DNA of 64,000 bases, taken from positions 1 through 64,000 of the forward strand of contig NZ_JACJQO010000002.1 of NCBI RefSeq assembly GCF_014696715.1. Direction: 5' to 3'. The position numbers were made by a program, and so were the translations under genes. Source of the stretch: Pseudanabaena sp. FACHB-2040 (GTDB taxonomy: Bacteria > Cyanobacteriota > Cyanobacteriia > Phormidesmidales > Phormidesmidaceae). This document shows, piece after piece, positions 53,936 to 62,971 of the stretch. The notes below the pieces were generated by a model. It saw only the letters and a program-made list of their open reading frames with translations. It searched no databases and was not told the origin of the DNA. Position 1 is the stretch's first letter; each line of letters starts with the position of its first letter.

Positions 53936-54565
53936 ATGGTTTCTGATCCCCAGTCTCCCAAGACTAAATCCGATGGGCCTGCGTCCTCTCCGGTACTCCC
54001 TGTAGACCCATCCCCTCAAAAGTCTCGCTGGCGACAGCTATGGGACAGCCAACAGGAAAATCTTCGAATTTTAGTCATCGCGCTGGTGATTGCGCTGCTG
54101 GTGAGGGTTTTTGTTGCAGAACCTCGTTTTATCCCGTCTAACTCAATGGAGCCAACGCTGCACATTGGTGATCGCCTGATTGTGGAAAAAGTGTCTTATC
54201 GGCTGCACTCACCGCAGCGGGGCGATATCGTGGTTTTTAATCCACCTCCTCAGCTAACGGCTCTCGGATATGATTTCCGGCAAGCTTTCATCAAGCGAGT
54301 GATCGGATCTCCAGGCCAGACAATTAGGGTGAGCCAAGGGCAAGTCATAGTCAATGGTCAGGCCCTTGACGAAAGCTACACGCTAGAAGCGCCCCAGTAC
54401 GAAATGCTGCCTGTTACCGTACCGGAAGGCTATGTCTTCGTCATGGGAGACAACCGCAACGATAGTAACGACTCCCATGTTTGGGGCGTTTTACCCCAAG
54501 ACAACATTATTGGCCGGGCCACCTTCCGGTTTTGGCCTGTAGATCGCTTTGGGGAAGTAGGGTGA
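53936..54565 (+). CDS. lepB: Signal peptidase I
   Basis: 209 residues from ATG 53936 (AGG five bases before; a GTG at 53930 is an alternative). A Ser/Pro-rich N-terminus, one TM helix (about residues 45-62: LVIALVIALLVRVFVAEP), the catalytic serine in PSNSMEPTL, lysine in IKRVIG and the GDNRNDSNDSHVWG box. It cleaves signal peptides of exported proteins on the outer face of the plasma or thylakoid membrane. Normal length for cyanobacterial LepB. Converges on the exonuclease gene with a 10-base gap. Confidence 0.95.
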   Translation: MVSDPQSPKTKSDGPASSPVLPVDPSPQKSRWRQLWDSQQENLRILVIALVIALLVRVFVAEPRFIPSNSMEPTLHIGDRLIVEKVSYRLHSPQRGDIVVFNPPPQLTALGYDFRQAFIKRVIGSPGQTIRVSQGQVIVNGQALDESYTLEAPQYEMLPVTVPEGYVFVMGDNRNDSNDSHVWGVLPQDNIIGRATFRFWPVDRFGEVG

Positions 54566-54575
54566 GGAGTAGAGG

Positions 54576-55568
54576 CTAAATATCCCCCTCTCCCTCAAAC
54601 AGCGTTTCCAGCGGTAGCGCATTGATCTGGCAAACTTCCTGCAGGTAGCGAGAGAGAATTTCAGTTTGACCGTGGGTCACGTAGACAGTCTTAGCTCCAG
54701 TCTGCTTCACGGTCTGAATCAGGCTAGGCCAGTCGGCATGGTCAGAAAGCACAAAGCCTCGTTCGTAGCCTCGGCGGCGACGGGCTCCCCGCACGGCCAT
54801 CCACCCAGAGGCAAAAGCTGTCTGAGGCCGCTCAAACCGCTTCATCCAAGTAGAGCGGTGGCCTGAAGGCGGCGACAGCACTAAGTCTCCCTGGTAACTG
54901 TGGGAGCGCGGCATTTCTGAAGTTGGAATGGTAGGCAGCATCCGGACTCCGGCCTGTCGGTAAACCTCGGTCAGAGTCTGAATCGCGCCGTGAACGTACA
55001 CGGGGCGGTCAGTGAACTGGGTTAACTCGCTTAAAACGCGTTGAGCTTTGCCAAAGGCATAGCAAAACAAGATAGAGGGCCGACTAGGGTCCCCCTGCCA
55101 CCACTCATAGATTTGTCGGGCTGTTTCGGTTCCGGATTCCCAGCGGTAAAGGGGTAGACCAAAGGTCGCCTCGGTAATAAAGGTGCTGCAGGGAACTACC
55201 TCAAACGGCGTGCAGGACGGATCGGCGCAGCGCTTGTAATCACCCGACACAACCCAAACTTCGTCGCCCAACTCTACCCGAATCTGAGCCGACCCCAGCA
55301 CATGCCCCGCTGAATGAAAAGAGACCCAGGTGTTGCCCAGCTTCAGCTTTTCGCCGTAGGTTACGCCCTGCAGCGCTAGATTTTCCCCCAGCCGCTTCTT
55401 TAAGATTCCTTTAGAAATGCTGGTAGCCACATATCGTTCTGAACCAGAACGGGCGTGGTCTGAGTGGGCGTGAGTGATTAGGGCTGTCTCTACAGGCTGC
55501 CAGGGATCAATAAAAAAGTTTCCGGCCTCGCAGTAGAGCCCTTCCGAACGGACAGTAATCAGAGGCAT
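54576..55568 (-). CDS. MBL-fold DNA exonuclease, ligase-associated type
   Basis: 330 residues. The metallo-beta-lactamase motif HAHSDHA (residues 33-39), further metal ligands in SAGHVLGSAQ and SGDYKRCADP, then FCYAFGKAQRVLSEL and a final DHADW/HGQTE part of beta-CASP-like nucleases. It matches the exonuclease that in many bacteria sits with an ATP-dependent DNA ligase and an Lhr helicase; neither is next to it here. Inferred to act in DNA repair in the cytoplasm. Confidence 0.85.
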   Translation of the reverse strand: MPLITVRSEGLYCEAGNFFIDPWQPVETALITHAHSDHARSGSERYVATSISKGILKKRLGENLALQGVTYGEKLKLGNTWVSFHSAGHVLGSAQIRVELGDEVWVVSGDYKRCADPSCTPFEVVPCSTFITEATFGLPLYRWESGTETARQIYEWWQGDPSRPSILFCYAFGKAQRVLSELTQFTDRPVYVHGAIQTLTEVYRQAGVRMLPTIPTSEMPRSHSYQGDLVLSPPSGHRSTWMKRFERPQTAFASGWMAVRGARRRRGYERGFVLSDHADWPSLIQTVKQTGAKTVYVTHGQTEILSRYLQEVCQINALPLETLFEGEGDI

Positions 55569-55962
55569 TTTGAGATTGAGGAACTAGCTTTGCTCCAGCC
55601 TAGTGCCCACCATGCTTTTCCTGCAGGAAAGCGTTGCTCTGGGCTATCCCATTCTCACTTAATCATGTAGCAGATAGCAGGCAATCTTAAATTCAGCCCA
55701 AGGAATCCACATTCTTTGCAAAAACTTTAAACAAATACAAGTTTTGTAAATTCCTTGGTAAGAGGCTTCGTCGGTACTGAAGCTTTATGTGAATTTCACA
55801 TTAACTTTCCACAGGGAACTTACTACAGGAGAACCGCAATCTTACATTTAGGGAGCGCAATTTTTGTAGAAGTTAAACTTCTGCGAGCTCTTCAAAAGAT
55901 TTAGCGAAGTCATCCGTTGATTGGCTTTCTTCAAGCTATTGAGTTGTTAGGAGCTGAAAGTT
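55569..55962. other. AT-rich intergenic region upstream of galE
   Basis: Nearly 400 bp, AT-rich, between divergent genes. It includes the ribosome binding site AGGAG at about 55949-55953. No gene, hairpin or sure promoter boxes seen. Confidence 0.4.
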
Positions 55963-56964
55963 GTGAGTAATTCTAGCCAGCCAATTATTCTAGTAACCGG
56001 GGGAGCGGGCTACATTGGCTCCCACACAGTTCTTTGCCTGGAGCAGGCTGGCTACCGGGTGATTGTTCTAGATAACTTGGTCTATGGACACCAGGATGTA
56101 GTGGAGTCCGCTTTGGAAGCGAAGCTGATAGTAGGGGATATTTGCGATCGCACCCTCCTCGACCAGATCTTTCAAACCTACCCCATTGCCGCCGTTATTC
56201 ACTTCGCTGCCTACGCCTACGTTGGAGAGTCGGTCCAAAACCCAGCCAAGTACTACCGCAATAATGTGATGGGCACCCTGACGCTGTTAGAAGCGATGGT
56301 AGCTGCCTCGGTTAAACGCCTAGTCTTTTCCTCGACCTGCGCCACCTACGGAGTACCCCAGCAGGTACCCATTCCCGAAACCCACCCCCAGGCTCCCATC
56401 AACCCTTACGGTCAGAGCAAGCTGATGGTCGAGCACATGTTGCGCGACTTTGATAAAGCTTACGACTTTAGATCAGTCTGCTTCCGCTACTTCAATGCGG
56501 CGGGTGCTGACCCCGAAGGTCGCCTGGGCGAAGACCACAACCCCGAGACCCACCTTATTCCCCTAGCCCTACTGACAGCGCTGGGTCAGCGAGAATCATT
56601 ATCTATCTTCGGCACTGACTACCCAACACCCGACGGTACCTGCGTTCGAGACTACATTCACGTAGCCGACCTGGCCAGCGCCCACGTGCTAGGTCTGGAA
56701 TATCTACTCAAGGGTGGTAACAGCGATATCTTTAACCTGGGCAATGGCGATGGTTTTTCGGTACGGCAGGTAATCGATGCCGCAGAAAAAGTGACTGGTC
56801 AAACTTTCAATGTGGTTGAGATCGATCGCCGCCCAGGAGATCCGCCAGCTCTAGTGGGCAGCAGCGATCGGGCCAGGAAGATTCTAGGATGGCAGCCTCA
56901 GTACGCTGATTTGATCACGATGATGCAGCATGCTTGGCAATGGCACCAAAAACGCCATGAGTAG
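55963..56964 (+). CDS. galE: UDP-glucose 4-epimerase
   Basis: 333 residues from GTG 55963, nine bases after AGGAG. Rossmann motif GGAGYIGSHTV, catalytic SSTCATYG with Tyr-Lys in NPYGQSKLMVE, and RYFNAAGADPEGRLGEDHNP. It interconverts UDP-glucose and UDP-galactose, a precursor for surface polysaccharides. It opens a plus-strand series of glycosyltransferase and exporter genes, 120 bases before the next gene. Confidence 0.95.
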   Translation: MSNSSQPIILVTGGAGYIGSHTVLCLEQAGYRVIVLDNLVYGHQDVVESALEAKLIVGDICDRTLLDQIFQTYPIAAVIHFAAYAYVGESVQNPAKYYRNNVMGTLTLLEAMVAASVKRLVFSSTCATYGVPQQVPIPETHPQAPINPYGQSKLMVEHMLRDFDKAYDFRSVCFRYFNAAGADPEGRLGEDHNPETHLIPLALLTALGQRESLSIFGTDYPTPDGTCVRDYIHVADLASAHVLGLEYLLKGGNSDIFNLGNGDGFSVRQVIDAAEKVTGQTFNVVEIDRRPGDPPALVGSSDRARKILGWQPQYADLITMMQHAWQWHQKRHE

Positions 56965-57084
56965 TCCATACTGAGAATTTTTTGTCTCATGAGCATTTGA
57001 AACGCTTAAATAATGCCCAGCTTTAACTATGCAAGAGTGGGCATCTCTAAATGCTTTGTATGAATACAATCCAGGGTTAAAACT

Positions 57085-58203
57085 GTGATCGAAAAGAACA
57101 AGGAGCACGCCATCTCCTCATCTACGACATCACCTTTAGTCTCGGTGATAATTCCGGCCTATAATGCCGCTGCCTTCATTGACAAAACGCTTCAATCTGC
57201 ATTGAAACAGACACACACTCATATTGAGGTGCTCGTAATAGACGATGGTTCTGAGGATGAGACGCCTTCAATTGTTCAGTTTTATGCAGAGCGAGACTGT
57301 CGCGTTCGTCTGCTAAGACAAGCAAACCAGGGAGTAGCATCCGCTCGAAACTTGGGAATTCAAAATGCCAAAGGCCAATTTATCGCTCCCCTTGATGCAG
57401 ATGATATTTGGCTGCCACAGAATTTAGAAAAAAAATTAGAACAATTTGCCGAACATCCTTTGTCTGTTGGAGTGGTCTACTCATGGTCTTTTGATATTGA
57501 CAAAACAGACAATTCGACTGGAGCGTTTTGCGCTTCCTCTATTGAAGGAAAAGTCCACAAAACCCTTTTATGTCATTACTTTCTAGGTAATGCCAGTGCC
57601 TCTTTGATTCGCCGTGAATGTTTTGATGAAGTAGGACATTATGACAACCAATTTTTAAGTCAAGGTGCACAGGGATGCGAAGATTGGGACCTGTATTTAA
57701 GAATTGCTGAGAACTATCAGTTTCGTGTTGTTCCAATTTTTTTAGTAGGTTATCGAAAGACTGCCGAGAGCATGTCAACCGACTTTAATAGAATGGCAAA
57801 CTCTCACTCGATAATGATCTCGAAGATGATGATGAGGCATCCAGAGATTTCTCGCCTAGCGTACCGGCTTTCTAGCAGTAGCCTATATCTATATTTTGCT
57901 CGGCAAAATGAAGCTCTCAAAAATTATTCCCGTTCCTTATTTTGGCTTTGGAGAGCATTCCAAGTAGATCCCCTTACACCCCTTTGGCGACCAGGTTTTT
58001 ACTTCGTACTGCTTAAAAGCATAGCTAAACTTGGTATTCAGGTGATGGTCTCAGACAATAGTTTTTCTGGAGATATTCATAGGCAACCCTGGAAAGATAT
58101 AGCTCCAACCAATAAAATTCGTACCCTCACAGTTCAGCCAATCAATCTTTGGTTTAAGCTCCGCGTTAGCTACTTGTTACACCGCTCATTATCAGTTTTG
58201 TAG
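57085..58203 (+). CDS. Family 2 glycosyltransferase
   Basis: 372 residues from GTG 57085. GT-A fold: VSVIIPAYNAAAFIDKTLQS, LVIDDGSEDETP, GVASARNLGIQNAKG and the metal site LDADDIW, with the acceptor-side motif GCEDWDLYLRIAE near residue 200. The C-terminal 130 residues are helical and basic. It adds one sugar to a growing surface polysaccharide on the inner face of the membrane. Next gene starts 17 bases after the stop. Codon use is visibly AT-richer than in the core. Confidence 0.9.
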   Translation: MIEKNKEHAISSSTTSPLVSVIIPAYNAAAFIDKTLQSALKQTHTHIEVLVIDDGSEDETPSIVQFYAERDCRVRLLRQANQGVASARNLGIQNAKGQFIAPLDADDIWLPQNLEKKLEQFAEHPLSVGVVYSWSFDIDKTDNSTGAFCASSIEGKVHKTLLCHYFLGNASASLIRRECFDEVGHYDNQFLSQGAQGCEDWDLYLRIAENYQFRVVPIFLVGYRKTAESMSTDFNRMANSHSIMISKMMMRHPEISRLAYRLSSSSLYLYFARQNEALKNYSRSLFWLWRAFQVDPLTPLWRPGFYFVLLKSIAKLGIQVMVSDNSFSGDIHRQPWKDIAPTNKIRTLTVQPINLWFKLRVSYLLHRSLSVL

Positions 58204-58220
58204 GAAGTTTCGTCGCACCT

Positions 58221-60896
58221 ATGCTGTATCCCATTAAAGTAGTTGATATTGAATTGAGCCGTACGATACCGGGTTTTTCGGGCCTAGATGTTTATCTGCA
58301 ATTACTGGCGCTTGTCCGTTTACACGGTAAACCAATTGGATATGTTCAGGCTCCTATCACAGCAGGAAACTGTTCTTCAGAAACCCTCAGTCGGCTTATC
58401 TTAGAACAACACGGCGACGCTATCATCCATCAACTGCTAGTCAATGGCTTAGCTGCGCCCTCTCCACCCAATGGGCTTCAAATGGAGGACTTACTCAGCG
58501 CTCCTTCAGCAAGTTATGAGGGCCCCTGGCCACTAGTAACCGTTGCGGTTTGTACTCGCGATCGCCCTGCCGATATTGACCTTTGCCTTGAGGGAATTAG
58601 CCGCTTAGATTACCCTAATTTAGATGTTTTAGTGGTAGATAATGCGCCTACTAACAGCGCCACTCAAGACTTGGTGAAAAGTAAATATCCTCATGTTCGC
58701 TATTGTTGTGAACCTCGACCAGGCCTGGACTGGGCACGTAATCGGGCCATTTATGAAGCCAAGGGAGAATTTATTGCTTATACCGACGATGATGTGGTGG
58801 TCGATCCAGGTTGGGTGAGTGCGATCGCAAAACACTTCTGCGAGAATCCAGAAGTAATGGCCATTACAGGCTTAATTGTACCCTATGAATTAGAAGCAGA
58901 AGCACAAGTCTTGTTTGAGATGTGTGGGGGCTTCGGTAAAGGCTTTCAACAGAAGAGATTTTATGTGAAACGAGGCAATAAGCTCCCGTGGTGGTTCTTG
59001 GGGACAGGAAACTGCGGGGCTGGCGCTAATATGGCCTATCGACGCAAAGTCTTTAGTGAAATTGGCTACTTTGATCCTGCGTTAGATGTTGGAACAGTTA
59101 CCAACGGCGGTGGTGATCAAGAAATGTTTTTCCGAGTCATCAAAGAAGGCCATCCACTTGTATATGAGCCGAACGCTGTTGTCTTCCATCGTCACCGCAG
59201 AGACTATGCCAGACTACGTTACCAACTCTCTGGCAACGGGGGCGCATATTCTTATATGCACGCAGGCATTCGCAGGTATCCAGACGAGCTGCTTTCGTTC
59301 CTAAAGCTGGGAATCATTTGGTTTTTGTCCTGGCACCTACGTCGTTTAATAATCTCTTTAATTTACCCAGCTCGTTACCCAAGAGACTTGATTCTGGCTG
59401 AACTGCAGGGTTGCTTCATGGGACTGAACCGCTATCCTAAAGCTCAGAAAGCTGCAACTCAGGTTGAAAAGGACTTTGGCCCAATTATCCTGCCAGGCCA
59501 AGAGTCGGCTTCTATTTCTGAAGAAAGCAGCCATGAACGGCGAACAGAAACTGCTGTGCGTACAGTTGAGTTGTCACAGCCTATTCCATCTTTAAATGAT
59601 GTAGTTGATTATCCCTGTGTTCGTGTTGTCATTCTACGAAACAATACGCTGCTTGGCAGTGTAGACATCTTTAATCTGCATCAGGTTGTTAGTGCCGATA
59701 GGCTTAGAGAAGCTATTGTTGAAGCTCTTGGCTTTAAGTTACTTAATTTAGCTCCTACTCCCGGTATATACGCGAGAGCAGGTTACACAAGCTATGATAC
59801 AAGTCAAATATTTTCAACTCTGTACGAGCACTATTGCCAATCAAGTCAGGAAGACAATAGTGAAAAGAATGAGGTTGCTTGGATAAAGCAAAAACTTGTA
59901 TCAATTATCATTGCCACCTGCAAGCAGGTAGATACTTTAAAGGATTTTCTAACCCAACTTCACCATCTGCCAACCCAAACAGAACTTGAAGTCATTGTAG
60001 TGGCTAATGACTCTACTTCAGACTTAGAGAGCGCCATTCAGTCTGACTTTCCAAACACCTTAGTAATTACTGAGAATAGTAGTAACTCAGCCAGTATTTA
60101 CAATGCAGGAATCAAGGCAAGTAGAGGAGATATCGTTCTCCTGACCAACGATAGGGTTAACCTCTCTTCCGAATGGCTAGAGGCCTTGGTTGAGCCTTTT
60201 GAGAACGCTGATGTTATGGCGGTTACTGGCGCTACGCTGCCATCAGCTGTTAACCCACTTACTCAAGAACTACTAAACCGCTCTACTTTTCCAGATTGGT
60301 ATCTCAAACCTTTCTGTGCTACTGGGAACTGGTTTGAGTCATCATTCTATAAGCCATCCCCAATTGAGTGGCTAGGCGGCATCCCTAACATAGCTTTTCG
60401 CTCTAAGATTTTTACCCATCCCTGCATTCAATTAATGGATGAAGCTCTAGGCGATAAGGATTTATCAGCAGGAGGAGCTGAGGATACCTATCATCTGTAC
60501 AAAATTCTTAAACTAGGTTACACAGTTCTACATGAGCCCAAAGCTTATCTCTGGGATAAGAATCTAGATAATGTAAAACTCCTCCAACAAAAGCTATACA
60601 AGCATGGAAAAAACCATGCCGCTTTTCACTTAAAAGTTTGGTTGAAAGATGGTGACTGGCGAGGGCTAATACATCTTTTGCTTGCTCTACCCTTGTTTCA
60701 TCTGAGGCAAGTAAAAGAAGTTCTGCTGCATCGCAAAAGCCACAAAATATCTCTCGTTCTTGTGGAAATTTTGGGAAATATCAATGGTGTTTTCTCTACG
60801 CTGAAAACGCATTTCTTGCGCTCCGAGAAAAGATCAGGAGCTGTTCCAATTTCCTCAAGCAGCCACATTGTTAATTCTAGTGCAGGCAAAAGCTAG
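58221..60896 (+). CDS. Two-domain family 2 glycosyltransferase, tandem duplicated
   Basis: 891 residues in a repeated plan: accessory module (about 1-85: LVRLHGKPIGYVQAPITAGN), GT2 domain 1 (about 110-400: VAVCTRDRPADIDLCLEGIS, ENPEV-type core and metal site TDDDVVVDPGW), a second accessory module (about 470-520: VRVVILRNNTLLGSVDIFNL) and GT2 domain 2 (about 555-800: SIIIATCKQVDTLKDFLTQL). In domain 2 the metal site reads TNDRVNLSSEW, so the DxD is lost and the domain may be inactive or act as a scaffold. Part of the surface polysaccharide cluster. Confidence 0.9.
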   Translation: MLYPIKVVDIELSRTIPGFSGLDVYLQLLALVRLHGKPIGYVQAPITAGNCSSETLSRLILEQHGDAIIHQLLVNGLAAPSPPNGLQMEDLLSAPSASYEGPWPLVTVAVCTRDRPADIDLCLEGISRLDYPNLDVLVVDNAPTNSATQDLVKSKYPHVRYCCEPRPGLDWARNRAIYEAKGEFIAYTDDDVVVDPGWVSAIAKHFCENPEVMAITGLIVPYELEAEAQVLFEMCGGFGKGFQQKRFYVKRGNKLPWWFLGTGNCGAGANMAYRRKVFSEIGYFDPALDVGTVTNGGGDQEMFFRVIKEGHPLVYEPNAVVFHRHRRDYARLRYQLSGNGGAYSYMHAGIRRYPDELLSFLKLGIIWFLSWHLRRLIISLIYPARYPRDLILAELQGCFMGLNRYPKAQKAATQVEKDFGPIILPGQESASISEESSHERRTETAVRTVELSQPIPSLNDVVDYPCVRVVILRNNTLLGSVDIFNLHQVVSADRLREAIVEALGFKLLNLAPTPGIYARAGYTSYDTSQIFSTLYEHYCQSSQEDNSEKNEVAWIKQKLVSIIIATCKQVDTLKDFLTQLHHLPTQTELEVIVVANDSTSDLESAIQSDFPNTLVITENSSNSASIYNAGIKASRGDIVLLTNDRVNLSSEWLEALVEPFENADVMAVTGATLPSAVNPLTQELLNRSTFPDWYLKPFCATGNWFESSFYKPSPIEWLGGIPNIAFRSKIFTHPCIQLMDEALGDKDLSAGGAEDTYHLYKILKLGYTVLHEPKAYLWDKNLDNVKLLQQKLYKHGKNHAAFHLKVWLKDGDWRGLIHLLLALPLFHLRQVKEVLLHRKSHKISLVLVEILGNINGVFSTLKTHFLRSEKRSGAVPISSSSHIVNSSAGKS

Positions 60897-60985
60897 CAAA
60901 AGAATTACATGTAGCTTTAGATTTGAAGTCTGATTTCAAGATGAAGTTTTTTGAGCACTAGGCAAACAGTTTCTCTTTGAAGCAA

Positions 60986-61762
60986 ATGTATAGATTTGGG
61001 CAGCGATTCGATTACTTTCAAGACTTACTATACACCTTAATTTCTAGAGAGATGCAGTTGCTGTATAAGCGCTCTGCTTTAGGAATAGCGTGGACACTAC
61101 TTAATCCTTTACTACAATTAGCTGTTTTTGTATTCGTGTTTCAGCTAATTTTGCCCATTGACATGCCGCACTATACCTCTTTTGTTTTTACAGGGTTACT
61201 AGTATGGACATGGTTTCAAAACTCTCTGTTTCAGGCAACAGGGGTAATTATCGATAGCGCCGCACTCATTAGGCAACCAGGCTTCCCAATTACAGTTTTG
61301 CCAGTAGTCATTACTGCTACTGGCTTAGTTCATTTTGTTTTAGCTCTACCAGTTTTAATCGTATTTTTGATGTTAGATGGTGTACATCTGACACCTTATG
61401 TAATGTTTCTCCCTGTTTTGCAGCTATTACAGATGGTCTTTACAGTTGGATTAGCCTATCTGTTAGCAGCTTTGAACGTGAGCTTTCGAGATGTTCAGCA
61501 CACGCTTGGGGTAGTGCTTCAACTCCTCTTCTACGTGACGCCTATTTTTTACAACATTAGTAATGTGCCCTCCCGATATAAGATTCTCTATGAACTCAAC
61601 CCACTGGTTCACATTGTGACAGGTTATCGAGCTATCTTGCTTGATGGTGCTTCCCCCAACTGGCATTCACTGCTCTTGTTAGGGCTGTTCACTGCTGTCA
61701 CGCTACCCTTTGGTTACAAAATCTTTAAGCGTCAGAGCTTTCGTTTCGTTGAAGAGCTTTGA
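60986..61762 (+). CDS. wzm: ABC-2 polysaccharide export permease, Wzm type
   Basis: 258 residues from ATG 60986 (a TTG three codons earlier is possible). An amphipathic N-terminus (DLLYTLISREMQLLYKRSAL) with the LGIAWTLLNPLLQL motif is followed by six TM helices, and FYNISNVPSRYKILYELNPL near the end. It forms the membrane channel for a lipid-linked polysaccharide, powered by the ATPase encoded two genes later. The gene between is a glycosyltransferase. Confidence 0.92.
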   Translation: MYRFGQRFDYFQDLLYTLISREMQLLYKRSALGIAWTLLNPLLQLAVFVFVFQLILPIDMPHYTSFVFTGLLVWTWFQNSLFQATGVIIDSAALIRQPGFPITVLPVVITATGLVHFVLALPVLIVFLMLDGVHLTPYVMFLPVLQLLQMVFTVGLAYLLAALNVSFRDVQHTLGVVLQLLFYVTPIFYNISNVPSRYKILYELNPLVHIVTGYRAILLDGASPNWHSLLLLGLFTAVTLPFGYKIFKRQSFRFVEEL

Positions 61763-61807
61763 TTGTACTTTGCTTTTTATCCTTCGTAAAACTCGAAAAA
61801 ATTAATC

Positions 61808-62896
61808 ATGCTGAATCAGAAAATATTCTATGTCGGGCTGCGTTATCAGCATCATGCACTTCATTCTGGGTATGAAGGGTATGGCCGTTATTTAGGCGAT
61901 TTTCTTCGACCTCCTGTTAATTTTCGCTGGACATTAGGACCTATTGGTTGGCCCCTAACTATTTTTATTAATGTAGTAACTGGGCACTTATGGTACTCCC
62001 TGGGTGCTTTTTTCACAGAAGTGGCAACGCTATGGCACATGTTGCTGCACAGAAAATCTGTTTATCATGTTCTATATGGAGACTCAGATTTATGGCTTTT
62101 GCCCTTCTTTAAAGGCTGGACTAGAACCAGAAACCTATTGATTGCTTCTTTTCACCAACCTTCGCCGCATCTTAAAGAGCTTGGTGCTATTGAAAGAATT
62201 GCAAAAAATTTGGATGGGGTTGTTCTTGTTTCTGAGGCGCAGCGTCCGTATTTTGAGGAAATACTCGATAGACAGCGCGTTTTCGTTGTCCCTCATGGGA
62301 TTGATACGGATTTTTTCTGCCCCTCTAATAACAAAGCTGACCAGCCAACCTGCATTACTGTAGGTTCTCATCTGCGTGACTTCAAAACATTAAAGGAAGC
62401 TATGCAGCTGGTTTGGCAGGTTAATCCTCAGGTGCGATTTATTGCTGTTGGAACACGCAACAATAAAAAGTGTTTCTTTGATGGTTTAGAGGATGAGAGA
62501 ATTCAATTCCTTGAAGGACTAAGCGATGAAGACCTAAAAGCAGCCTATCAAAAAGCCCACTTAGCTGTATTTTCCTTTCAGGAGGCCACCGCAAACAATG
62601 CATTGCTGGAAGCAATGGCGTCAGGCTTGCCAGTTGTAGCTACAAACACTGGTGGTATTCCTGAATATGTAGATAGTGAGACTGGTGTTTTGTGCGAACA
62701 GGGTAGCCCAGAAGCACTTGCAGAGGGAATGCTCAAGGTTCTAAGCAATCCGGACTATCAAGCTAAACTGTCTAAAGCAGCTCGTACAAAGGCTCTCAGA
62801 TATAACTATGCTTCTACTGCAAAACAAATGTCTGAAGTTTATAGAAAGGTTGCCCAACTGCACAAGGTTGGTAGTGAAGTCTTACTTCAAGGTTAG
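61808..62896 (+). CDS. Family 4 glycosyltransferase
   Basis: 362 residues. GT-B fold: N-terminal half with GYEGYGRYLGDF, C-terminal half with VPHGIDTDFFCP, FIAVGTRNNKKCFFDGLED and the nucleotide-sugar site EATANNALLEAMASGLPVVA plus TNTGGIPEYVDSETG. It transfers a sugar, retaining configuration, to the polysaccharide or its lipid carrier. It lies between the exporter permease and ATPase genes, so it belongs to the same cluster. Confidence 0.92.
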   Translation: MLNQKIFYVGLRYQHHALHSGYEGYGRYLGDFLRPPVNFRWTLGPIGWPLTIFINVVTGHLWYSLGAFFTEVATLWHMLLHRKSVYHVLYGDSDLWLLPFFKGWTRTRNLLIASFHQPSPHLKELGAIERIAKNLDGVVLVSEAQRPYFEEILDRQRVFVVPHGIDTDFFCPSNNKADQPTCITVGSHLRDFKTLKEAMQLVWQVNPQVRFIAVGTRNNKKCFFDGLEDERIQFLEGLSDEDLKAAYQKAHLAVFSFQEATANNALLEAMASGLPVVATNTGGIPEYVDSETGVLCEQGSPEALAEGMLKVLSNPDYQAKLSKAARTKALRYNYASTAKQMSEVYRKVAQLHKVGSEVLLQG

Positions 62897-62971
62897 TCTA
62901 AATGCAGGGGTCTAGCACTAGTTTCTTTTGTCCAATCTGCTTGAGATTTAGATGTGTGCGAGGTTACATGA

